In this document: positions 25,335 to 37,214 of the stretch, piece after piece
Layout: each line of letters starts with the position of its first letter
Position numbering within the stretch: the stretch's first letter is position 1
From: Rhodamnia argentea
Lineage: Eukaryota; Streptophyta; Magnoliopsida; Myrtales; Myrtaceae
Direction of reading: 5' to 3'
NCBI RefSeq assembly: GCF_020921035.1
Contig: NC_063154.1
Coordinates: forward strand, 26,855,948 to 26,919,947
DNA length: 64,000 bases
The notes under the pieces: model-generated
The model's input: only the letters and a program-made list of their open reading frames with translations
Told to the model about the DNA's origin: nothing
Databases searched by the model: none
Program-made: the position numbers and the translations under genes

Positions 25335-28300
25335 GTGGTAATATTGTGTTAATGGCTAGAGAATATTGGCGTGGTTATATATCAGGAAATCTTGTTTGAA
25401 GTGGTACCCTACAGTTTTTACCTTTTATTCGGGAAAACCAAGACTTTAGTTGATCTATCGTGCAGGTGCTGCATTAATTGCTTACAACGCAAAATGACGT
25501 CTTTTTAGTTGTCTTTCTATGGTTTGATATTCTCTTCAATTTCCTTCCATCCCTCCATTCCCTTCCATCCTCCAAACGAACAAACAAAACTAAGCCAAAG
25601 TACGAATTAACCAATTATAGCTGACCAAGAAACATGAGTAAAGGAAAGGACAAAAGAAATTCCTACCTTGAAAAGGTCTATGTTATTCGGTATTCCCTTC
25701 ACCATTGCAGCATCTATTGTCGCTTGTGTTTTTTCAACCATCTCACCTTTCTTTCTGCATGTAGTTGCTGCTTTTTCTACCAGGCTTGCATCAGCCACAA
25801 CGAGATTTTTACTTAATACAAGACCTTGTTTTATTGATGCATTCCTCCAAAAAGTGACCGAAGAGCTGGAAACCCAAGATGGAGATCTCATCCACTTTCT
25901 CAAGTATATGCTTCCATCAATGTCGTAAATATGACTGCCATTTTCTGATATTTCATCAGAAGGCGATGATTCTCGATCTGATGTAGAGCTTGCTTTTGTA
26001 TACCTTGTAACTAGCTGTCCACCCCAAAAATTCAAAGCTAGAGCTTGACAAACAACACTACCAAAGGGTGAATTCTGTAGGTACGAAAACTGAACCAATT
26101 TAAGGGGATTATCCAACAACCTACGCATAAATTGAAGAGCTTGAAGTCTAGCTATGCTGTTAATGGCACTCATGATTGCTCGTTCCTTTCCTTTATGGGC
26201 TCCATATACATGAAAGATAGATTGATCATTGTCTTCAGGTCCATATTCACGGATGAACTTGTGCAAAGCTACAACTTCACATATAAAAGCATGCCAGACA
26301 TCTCTTCTCATCTCACCTCCCAAATCAACAAATTCCAAAAGCCATGTATCTGACCTGCATGCAGTTGCACAGAAATTTTAGGACTATGCATAGACATTGC
26401 TGTTTCGAGCTGAAATACAGACAAAGCAAAAGATCAATCTAGAACAATTAATGCAGATAAACCAATTATACACATTCAAGCCTTGCAATGAAACCACTCC
26501 TGCTTTGAAAATTTTTAGTTGCATTACACGGACAATTCCTATATGGAATATAGATGTACTCCATGTGCTGATGATGTTATTTTCTACAATAGATACACTT
26601 GTGAGTGCTTTTATGGAAAAAAAATACACTAAACCCACTCATAATGTCAGTCATATTCTACTTGCCAACCTGTGCTTTAAACAGTTGTTGCAAGTCATTG
26701 TTGACTGATGCATTAGGGCTGATTTTAGAATCTCCAGAAGCAAGAAATGATAAATGGTGAATTTCAGCTCTTAAATGAAGCTTGTAAGCTCCTTTTTCCT
26801 GTTGCTTCTTGAAGATTTGACAGTCAGACTTTCGGATTTCATCCCTTATCATTTAGGTTTCAGCTATACGTGACCATTTGTTGGTTGAGGCAATCACCTA
26901 CTATTTTCGAACACATGAAACATGAAAGATAGTCAGTTCTCATATTTACATTGTGATAAAAAATCTTAATAGCTTTCAGAGAAAATTGCATTTTAAAAAA
27001 AAAGTTCCAACACTAAACTGTATGTTGGTATTCTATTTTTTCCACTTAGACTTCTTGCTATCTGAAATACCAACCACATAATAGCAAGGAGAGGTTTTGT
27101 TTTGGACATGATCAGCAAATTTTGAAAGAAGAGCTGAGAGTGATTGACCTCTCTCTCACAGCACACATGCTATCAAATGCTCTACAGCAAGTCTAGAGGA
27201 GAGATAAATCCTAGAGAAAGATAACTGCACGTGTGTAATTGATACAGACTCATTAATCTACACCATGAACTTTATCTCGCCTTCTGTCTCATTAAAACAG
27301 CTTCATTAATGTACTCCTTGAGAGTGGCATTTCTAGATTTACCTAGACTGGTCAAATTCAGGAAGCAAAACAAATAGTATACTTCTATAGATGCAATACA
27401 CCATTCCAGGATAACCGTCAGATAAACGCTGCAAAATCCGTCTGAATATGATGTAGTTCTATAAGTTTCCCTAAAACTTCTTTCCTAATACAGAAAATTG
27501 GGTCTTGCACTATTTTTGTACTTCTCAAATACATTGTGCGAAACCAGAGATGCTGATTCCTTCATTTCTCTCTCATAGTGAACTGAACTTGAAGAGTCTA
27601 GCAGGTTTAACAAAAAACAATGGACTGCCTTCGCTGTCAACATGGTCCATCTTCATTCATATATGTCAATTTGTCTGAATAGTCAATCTCCAACTACTAT
27701 AACATAAGCAACTGAGAAAGCAAATAAAATAGCAAATACACAGCTCAGACTGACAACAGAAGCTTACTCACTGAGAACCACAAGAAATAGAGATAGCAGA
27801 GTCAAAAAGAAGAGATCCCAAAGGCCCAACTTTTGCTTTTTCTACACATGCTCCAGGCTTTGTAAGATCCAGCCTTGCTGAATCTTTGCGTCCCCTTACA
27901 CCAACTGCCTACAGTACAGGGGCCAGTGAAATGAAAGGTTATAAGCACAAAATTCCTCAAACAAAATTAAAATCATAATTTGTGAAGCCATCATTTTGTT
28001 CACTAGGAAGATGAATCATACAATTTCATCTCTGTGGGACAACAGCTTTGGAAAATATAATTGGGATAACCCATCATGTACTCCTCAGGGCCCTTTCTAT
28101 GAGTCAAAAAGGTCCATGAAGTTTTAGAAAATCTGCTTTCGCATTTCAAGCTAGCAAGTGAGGCTCTATTTCAGCAATTCTAGAATAAAACTATTCTCTA
28201 GTTGTGGCAATTTATGCTGAGAAAGCAACATGTCTATCGAGAGCTAGTCAACCGAAAAGTTAGAGAAATAGTCAACTGAAAAGCATCTAGTCAATAGTAG

Positions 28301-31300
28301 CAGGGTTACTAGGTGGAAAGGACTTCTGACCCAGTTTCAAGCTGAAGTCCAGAGGATCAACGATTTAGCTATGGAAAATCAATTCAATCTTTATAATCAC
28401 CCTCTTAAATTCTATTTCTGATGCCTTTGTCATTTCTTTGATACCTTATCACAGCCTTTTTGAATTGCTGACATTGCTTTCAGACATGCGCATAGTGTAT
28501 ACAGCCCCCTGTCATTCTCATGTCTTTGTTTTATGTAAACTTTGTGGAGTTTCCTTCCATTTTTCTGATTTTCCCCATAAGTGAAAGTGGGCTACTTTTC
28601 GAAACTGTGAAGCTGACTGTCATTACTTCATCTGCTTCATTACCGTTAATATGCAAGTGAATCATAGTAGTTTGGAACATTAAGGGTATGCCGCCTGATT
28701 CACCATGTTCTCCGAAGAAAGGGCAACAGTAAACCAAACAAACCAGGAACGTAGCATGACATTGTAAAGCATCATTAATACATGACACCCTACTATATCA
28801 TTACCTCAAAATAGATTGCTTTATCTGTCAAGATAACATTTCCTGGCCATCCCATATTATTGTCCCATTTAAGCACAGGCCTTTTCCTGCTAGAGCCAAT
28901 GCATAAGACCTGCTCCAGAGAGATCTTTGTACATTCTCGAGCCTGATATGATTTTCGTCCTTCATGTACCCTACATGGCAGCAGTACAAATTTCAACTAT
29001 CATCTGCTAAGAGATAGTTGGAGCCATTGAAAAAACTAGCAACATGCATTTGCACACATGGGAGTCAATTTAACTGGAGGGAAAATGTCTCCATGTACAA
29101 CTATATGCAATAACAGCAAAGAGAGTCAGAATAGCTCAACACTAAAGTTCTAAAATTTAGCAAGGTTTCTAAAAGATTTTTTTAATATTTAATATAATTC
29201 TTTACTCATATAAGAAATTAGCAAGTTAGCTGTAAGCCTTTAATTTGAATGGGAAAGCGCATCACATGCTGGAAGGTTAAAGATGCAAAACTATCTACCA
29301 TGTGACAAACCTATAAAAACCAAATAATTCATGACATTGTTTGAAAGAAACATTTCCATATCAAAGCAAAACAGTACAATTTCCAGGAAACTTTAATCCT
29401 CATGATAGAGAATCCTACAAAGTTGATTATATGCCTTTCTATAAGCATAATCTGAGACTAAATTCTAAGCAATGCTTACTTGAGGAGCTCATCTATGTAA
29501 GTTAACCACGAGCTCAAGGAGATGCCATTATCATCAGCAAGTGCCTTAAATAGATTATGCACTGTTGATGAATCAGCCACTCCTTGGACAGCAGGAGCGA
29601 TTCGGGTAAAAGCCTCTTCACCGACAAGCTTACTCTAGAAAAACAAGGCAAAGCAAATCTTAGCTTTAAGCGAAGCTTATTCTGAATTACTCAACCACCA
29701 TTTCACACATCAGTAAAAGCAACTCCATTCAACTATTTCATGCCTTTAACAGTACAAAGAAGTGTTATCAATAAATAGAATTCCACATATAATAAATAAT
29801 TAAAAAGCAACACAACAACATAAGAGGAAGCAAATTGTAGGGTCTAATAAGAAATTTGGGTTACAGGTATAAGAGGCTTCCAATTAGCGTTGCCTTCTTA
29901 ACATGGATAAATAGAACTAACATGATATAAAATTCATTGGGGAGTCTGGATTGGAGTTGTCTGTGTAGGGGCAGCTGTGAATTAGTACACTTCACACGTC
30001 GGAAATAACAATGTTAAAAATTAAGTTTTAAACACATGCATGAACCTCATAAATTAGAAGCATCACCAAGGACATTTAAACTTCCATTTATTTGTCCATC
30101 ACTTAGTTGTAACTTGTAAGGCCAAGTGCCCCTCAAAGCACATAGACTTTTCTCCAGTTAGCAATTTAGGTAATATTGAAGGAACATTAAGGAAATAATC
30201 AAGTTCATGCGATCTAATGAGGTAGAGATAACATAATCCAGTGCCTTTACATGGATTGATATGCTTCATTGCAACCAGTTTAGTTTGTTTAAAGCCATTT
30301 CACAGAAGGTTCAATGAAGATCTGGTGAGTTAAGCCTGGAAATAATCAACAAAGTTGAGATTATTAATCTTGACAACTTAATGTCACTCGTCCATGAAAC
30401 CTTTTCCTCAGTAATTAGAGACAAATATGACTGACCCCTCAAATAGAGTGACAAAAACGCTAAATATTATGATGATTTGAAAGCATAAGATCACTAAGTG
30501 TCTTTTACACATTTGTCAATTAGGTAATAGACAGGCCCCGAATTAATCAAACTTTTGAGCTTTAACATTAAACAAGAGAAACGTTTCCTCCTTTAAGCCC
30601 TAAGTTTACATATCTTCAACATTTGCAAGTCGGAGCAAATGAACAAGACTACAGCTATGTTAAATTACACTTTTTTCGGGATTATGATGAAAAGAACCTG
30701 AAAGGAAGATCTCTCCACAGCATCCTGGTTGGCATCTTCACAGTAGGGATTCCCCCAGGCTAGCATCGTCAGGAAAATTAGCTTCTGGAATGCAGGTTCC
30801 TGGCAGCAAGTTATAAAAGCATCCAGAGATCACATCATGCCAAAAGATAAGCTATGATTTATAGAAGAACCTTGAGGATCATTTCCCCACCTAATAAATA
30901 ACTTGACGATGAAAATGAGAAAAATAATACCCTAGGAAAAAGGTTAAGAAAATAGATCTTTTCTATGTCCCAGTAGAACATAAAACAGGTCTGTAGTAAT
31001 CCTTATAGATACTAAACCACAATAACCATCAGAAGAAGCATCTAAAACGATGTCAACAGCTGGGTGAAAACCTTGCCCATTACCATGAAAGGGGACGCTG
31101 ATGTGAAAGATTTCAGACATATTAACCTTGTGGATGGTCTAAAATTTGAAAAGATGACCATGATATCACCACCACAGCAGAATTACAAGACCAGCAAATA
31201 GTGGCCTTGAAGACATACTTCTTGCCTTCTTTAGTGATGGTGGTGGTCCTTGTGGAGGTGCTTAGATTAAGAAAAGCACAATTGCTTTCACTTGATTTTA

Positions 31301-32502
31301 AAGAGGAGACTTCAGAAAATCATCGAACTTTGAAGTAGAAGGATGTCAAGGAAATCTAAATGTCAAATGGTTAGCCACCCTTCAGAACCTCAACATTCCT
31401 CGTGTTCTAAACTACAAATCTTATTAGAAGTGCAAATGTATTAGGAATCCTTATACTTAATGATAAGCACAGAGCATCACATGGTCGTGGATAAAAGAGA
31501 AAAAACTATAATTTCCATAGACCCATTCCAAGCTTACAAACCTTAAGGCAGGGATGAAAATGGGAACCATCCCTTGACAAGAATCTGTAGCAGCAGTATT
31601 CCACCAAGTTCCTAGCATCATTATATACGGATTCAGGGACCAGGGCTTTGAATATCTTCTGCATTTTCTGACCAGTCAATCCATTCATCCTGCATATCTT
31701 AACTTTAAAAAGTCAAACACATTTCCTTCATTAGTTTGATAAATACAAAAGATGAAAGAAAATTCAAACAGAAACGAAAAGGAAATTCAGTCAATCCCTT
31801 CATCCTGCATTAAAAGGTAAGTACATGCACCAGGAATTAGCTAAAATGCAAATGAAAATGAAGCCACGCCATGGACAATTAGAAAAGGAAAATAAGAAGC
31901 GCACAACTTTATTGAACTATAGCGCCATGCCCTTCAGCCTATCTTCTTTCAGAAAGGACTAATCTCCAACCATAATTAGTCAACGTGCTCACCTGCTGAA
32001 TTGCTCTATGGCCAAAACAGCTTCCCAGGAGAGAACCCCATTCGGCATCCCTCGTTCGACCGTCCATTCTCCTTCGAAAGTCTCCCCCATGTCTTGATTG
32101 TTGGAGACATTCTCCGGATCAGGTTTTCTACCGTGACCGCTCTTTACCAGCGGAGAAGTGGCTTCTCTCAAAAAGTTCTGCGTCTTAGACAGCCACGAAG
32201 TCACTTGCTCTTGCACTGAACCTGCCGAGAGCAACAACACCGGATTCCGGGGGAATCTCACTAAATCCACGCCGCAAACATAATCATACAAATGCATAGG
32301 AACAGCTCGTAAAGCTTAAGGCCAGAGTAGTCCGTTAAGAATCAGAACCCAAGTTTCGCTCAATTTTAGCCTCACGAAAGAAACTGCCAGACGAGGACAG
32401 TAACTGCAAACACCTCGAGCTATTAAAACTCAAGGAGCTCAAACAAAGTGGAGCTCGCTCATCACTTACACCAAACAACTAAGGCTTAATCACATGAACA
32501 GC

Positions 32503-32541
<39 letters not shown>

Positions 32542-32754
32542 CCCACTGGCGTCGATGTCGTTCAACTTCCATTTATCGCCGAGAGACTGGCACACGAGCT
32601 TCAACCGCAGGGTCTGCCGGCTCCGCCGAAGGCGAGCGGCCGGAGAGCCGCCGGAGCAGAGAGAACTTCCACGATACGCGAAGGGAGATGGCGACGAAGC
32701 CGGCCTCGGTTTCGGCTGAGGGAGCGAGAGCTTCGACTGCATCATCTTCATCAT
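20209..32754 (-). CDS. DUF639 family membrane protein, likely plastid-targeted
   Basis: Plant protein of unknown function. Eleven exons join in phase: 32754-32547, 32305-31993, 31689-31542, 30799-30698, 29634-29480, 28970-28805, 27908-27772, 26354-25667, 23322-23210, 22548-22293 and 20502-20209, giving 859 residues. The first 60 or so residues are rich in Ser, Pro, Arg and Lys with almost no acids, like a transit peptide. Family blocks include MNGLTGQKMQKIFKALVPES, EPAFQKLIFLTMLAWGNPYC, WPGNVILTDKAIYFEAVGVR and RRDVWHAFICEVVALHKF. Hydrophobic segments near residues 660-700 (LTISFLACAYTLIF, TLIILAAAMLTL) and 768-795 (ALVLLSSATIMLLVPF) predict membrane spans. The C-terminus is polar. The exon 1 donor (GCCA then GTGGGA) is weak and runs into a CT tract, so that junction is the least certain. 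Confidence 0.88.
25301..25331. repeat. (CT)n microsatellite in an intron
   Basis: About 15 CT units lie inside the 2.3 kb intron between exons 8 and 9 of the DUF639 gene. Confidence 0.9.
32503..32540. repeat. (GA)n microsatellite just inside intron 1 of the DUF639 gene
   Basis: About 18 GA units on the plus strand read as CT on the transcribed RNA. They begin within ten bases of the splice donor of exon 1. Confidence 0.9.
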
Positions 32755-33029
32755 CAGTGAATCGCGATTCGCTTTCTCATCGTCGGACTGTGGAGAGAGA
32801 AAGAGAGAGAGGCGTGGGAGATGATGAAGCGTGAAGCGACACCCATTTTCTGGACGACATGACGGTTGGCTTCGCTGAACGTGGAAAAGTGAGCTTGTCC
32901 GGCGGGGGCAAAATGGTCAAAACCCAAAAGGCTAGCGATCGAGAAGATGGTGCTTTGCAAGAAAAGGACTTGGACTCAAAAGGAAATTTTATCCAAGTCC
33001 AAGCAAATAGTATTTAGTATTTGGAAAAA

Positions 33030-33375
33030 GGACATGGTATCTCAACTTTCACCGAATATGTAATATTATCCACGAATTTTTAATTTATTCAACATGATTT
33101 CTGAATTTTTTATACAAGCTCAAATTAATTCCTAGACTACGTGAAAATGTCCAATATTATTTCAAATCTTGAATTAATAGAAAAAAAAACATTAACTATT
33201 TTCATATGGTTTAAAAATTACGTTTGGCATGTATCAAAAATAGATTAAAAGTCTTTAGACCTCATTGTATATTTTGTGTTGAAATTCAAAGACCATATTA
33301 AATAAATTAAAAATTTATGAAACACGTTGAGCATTGAGTCAAAATTCATGTACTATTTGTGCCATTATCCCATAA
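33030..33375. repeat. Diverged copy of the foldback MITE
   Basis: Carries the same phrases as 2760-3165, such as CACGAATTTTTAATTTATTC on the left and GACCATATTAAATAAATTAA with a closing CATGTACTATTTGTGCCATT on the right. Both arms are present, but drift is strong. Confidence 0.5.
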
Positions 33376-33623
33376 TATTTTGATAGTCAAAAATACAAAA
33401 TAGAAATCAAGAGAATAGTTTTTAAATAAAAAGAAAAATAAAACAAAACACAGAAAAAGAAAAACGGAGAAGAGAAAAAGGAAATGAGAAGCATAGGCAC
33501 GGTCCCACCAAGGTCGCAAGACAGTGGTCGAGGGTGCACGGCCGTTGGCCAACCTCCATCGCTATCTCTCGACCCTTGACGATAGCTACGTCGGTGTTGC
33601 TCGACCTCCTTGGCGAAGCGCGT

Positions 33624-33624
<1 letters not shown>

Positions 33625-33656
<32 letters not shown>
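33625..33656. repeat. (CT)n microsatellite
   Basis: About 16 CT units in spacer. There is no nearby gene in either direction for over 850 bases. Confidence 0.9.
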
Positions 33657-33658
<2 letters not shown>

Positions 33659-34639
33659 TGAGGGGTAAAAATTAAAACTCTGATAATTCGGTAAGAGCAA
33701 TGTTGGAAGAAATAAAAATACGTTAAACCAAATTACTTTCTGAAATTACTTTCGAAATTGCTCAAAGCCCACTTAGGTGGGTACTAGGTGAGTTTTAGGC
33801 TTTGTAAAGGCCTATGGGTCCCAAAGTGTTTCCAAAAAACCAAACTACTTGGCCCAAAAGCCTTTGAAAACCCAAATTGCTTTCCATAATATCTCCATAA
33901 ACATCCTAACCAATGGTTTTTTTTTTTTTTTTTTGAGGGTATGGCACCATACTATCTTATATTATTATACAAGTCATACTGTATGCTTTATATGTCGTAT
34001 GCAGATTGCGAAACCGTGATTCCTCCTCATGCCTCCTCACCCCTCTCCCCTTGAAGGTAGAGACTCAAACTTTCCAAATGGAAAAAGTGGCCACTGAAGC
34101 AAGGCCCCAATTCTAACTAGTGTTATTAGATGATTTATATTTTGGCAAAGGCAAGAGGAATCCTATGTCACTCCATTTTAGAGTGAGAAAAATATCGAAT
34201 TTCCCATGAAATAATTTTTTTAAAAAAAAAAGCAATAATCATTGTCATTAACCCGCTTGGACCGCACGGATTTAGTGATGAGCACAGCCCAAAGCAGGTG
34301 AATGACGAAAATTATAACCGGATGAATTTTGTCCTATCAAACTTTTATTGAGCCTAACCCTAGATGGGCTATGGTAAATTGAAGGCGACTAGATAAGTAA
34401 AAAAAAAAAACTGTTTTAAAACTAAAAATAAGCATAATGAAATATGGATTTAATTAATTTCACTAGCAGAGTAAATAAGGAATACTAACATACTCCCCAG
34501 TTGGATAAGTATTTTTTAACCGCAAGTTTTAAATGAATTATATGTAATAAATGTGTGTGTATATATATTAGCCTCGCCCAACCTCATGAGGAACTCATTT
34601 TAAGATTAGTGATTTCTATCGCATCGAATGTATAGAAAA

Positions 34640-36840
34640 GACTTGCGGTACCTAATTTTTTTTTCCCATTTAAATGAAACTACACACTTCAATTATTTTT
34701 TTTAATAACTCGCTCTTTTTTGCAATTACAAGATTATTAACTTTTGTATCTTTTATCTACCCGGCCTTATTCTCGGTGGTGTGCCGATTTGTTTTTACTC
34801 ATACATCTTACCTTTACCAAAAAAAAAAAAACTTTTGTATCTTTTACTTAATCATGTTTGTCTTCTTACCTTAAGTTTACCAACTTCTCTACAAATTTTG
34901 ACTGTCTTACCAATTTTTTTTTGTGGTAAATTACAAACTAATTTGACATTATCATCTCTCATTTGAGTTCTCAATGGCGTTTATTTGATTTCTATTTTTT
35001 TTTTCAAAATTCATCAACTTTTGTTATCATTTACTAACTTTTCATATGCTTCTTTAAAAGTAGAAACGCCTTAAATTTATTATCTCTTATATGGATGTAG
35101 CAATCTTTATTTGCATGACTTATCAATTTTTTTTCTTTAGGTTGCCAATTAATTTTTGTTTGCCAAATCTCATGTGAGTTGCTTAGAACATTTCTTAATT
35201 TCTTTTAATTTACCAGCTTTTTCTTGTATAACTTATCGAAATTAACCAATTCTTTTTAGAAAGTGATAAGTTTATTAGAAGTCTTAAAACTTGTCATGCA
35301 AATACAATTGAATCCTAAAACTTTCAAAAATGCAATCAAGTTCTAAAATTTGTTAAATTGATATAATTAAGTCCCAACACTTGTTAAGTTGGTGCAATCA
35401 ATTCCTAAAAATTGTTAGCATTTGTCATTTGTCAACTTGGTTGGAGTTAATGAAAAGACTTTATTGCATTTTTTAAAAAGTTTTAAAATTCACTTGCATT
35501 TTTGTGACAAATTTTAGGACTTTCTGTACACGTATCGCTTTTAGAAATTACGAACTTTAATTGGAGTAGTTACCAACTTTTATCAAATTATTACCAACAA
35601 GTTTTTTGTCATTGACTCTTATTTGAGTTGGTTACAAAAAGTTCTAACTGCCGACTCTTTTTATCTAAAAAAAAACATTTCTTATTATTTACAAACCTTT
35701 TTATTTATCTTTCATATCACTGTGCTAATTTTACCAACTTTTATGTGAAATTACCAATCTCACTTGAGTTACTTACCACTTCTATTTTCCTTTGCTGACT
35801 TTTTAAATCTACCACCTTATTTTAGAAATTATCAACTTGTAATTAATGTGATTCCCAAATTCTTACCAACTAATGTTGCGTTACCAACTCCTATTTCAGT
35901 CAGTTACCCATATTTGTTTGGTTTTTGTAACACTGAACTTCCTTTATCTATGGCAAATATTTTTTTTAAAAAAGAGCTTCTCTTATCACTTACTAAATTT
36001 TATTTATCTTTCTTACAAAATCTTAAATTTATTAATTAATTATGTGAAATTGTCAACCTTTATGCGTATGACTTATAACTTCTCTCCGATTAAATTACTG
36101 ATTATGTAGTTATCATTTTCATCTGAACTACTTATTGACATTTATTTGGTTTCTCTTACATTTACTAACTTTTCTTTTAAGTTGCCATTTTTATTATTCT
36201 TACTTATTAACTTTTAGAATTTACCAACTCTTTTTAAAAAGTAGTAACTTAAATTAGAATGATTACCAACTTTTCTTTGAATTCAAGTTTTCAACTAATT
36301 TTGCACTACCAACTCCTATTTGGATTAGTTACACATATAAAAAAGTTGGTAACTTTTAAGGCATTGCTAAGTATACAAATAAAAGTTTATAAATGATAAG
36401 AAAAGTTGACAAATTAAACTAACCAAATAAATGTCAGCAAATAACATAATACGTGGTAATTCCATGAGAGAAATAGTAGAGAGTCACGCTAATTTAGGTT
36501 AATAATCTCTACAAAAAAAATTAGTTAATGCAAGGAGTTGCTAACAAAGACGAAAAAAAATTCCATAACTCAGAAAGGTTGGTCAATTGAAAACGAAAAA
36601 GAGTTAAACTTAGATAAATAACTCAAAATGAAAGTATGTAACCCACAATCAGTTGGCAATTCCATTTAACAAAAGTTGGTATTTTACTTGAATATAGGTT
36701 AGTGACTTCATACGCGAGTTAGTGAATTCAAAACGTTGATTAGTTTATAAAATAAAAATTGGTAAACTTATTAACAAGGGTTTGCCAACAATATACCCGA
36801 AACAACGTCACCAACAATTTTTTTTTTAGTTTTTCCACAC
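34640..36840. repeat. Long AT-rich foldback region of TTACCAACTTTT units
   Basis: From about 34640 to 36300 the plus strand repeats degenerate forms of TTACCAACTTTTATTT, often followed by GAGTTAGTTAC-like words. From about 36330 to 36830 the reverse complement dominates (AAAAGTTGGTAACTTTT, AAATTGGTAAACTT). The block is over 2 kb, has no coding capacity and could form an imperfect hairpin with arms of unequal length. It is best described as a foldback-type repeat or a decayed transposon. Exact borders are not clear. Confidence 0.5.
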
Positions 36841-37214
36841 AAAGTCACATGTATAAACAAAGAGGGCACCCAAAATTTCCGGTGATCAAGTTCCTCTGCT
36901 TTTGCTTTGGGCAAAGGTCAAACGGTTTCCCATAATTCTCTCTCTCTCTCTCTCAAGTAGAGCCTTCCTCGCCGTGTTTAGACCCAGAGAAAGGCCGAAT
37001 ATACTCTCCAGTAGTTTGAGACAAATCACTTCACAACATACAGCCTACAATTTGGAAAACTTGCCAGCAGATCGTCTGATCAACTCGTGCTGATCGAAAA
37101 CATTCGAGAGGTAAGACTTCACGACCAAACGTCTCTGTAGATGTCACAAGCAATAAACAGAACTCTAGATATGTACACAGGCCCTTGTGAGTGAGGCGTG
37201 CGAGTCACGATGTG

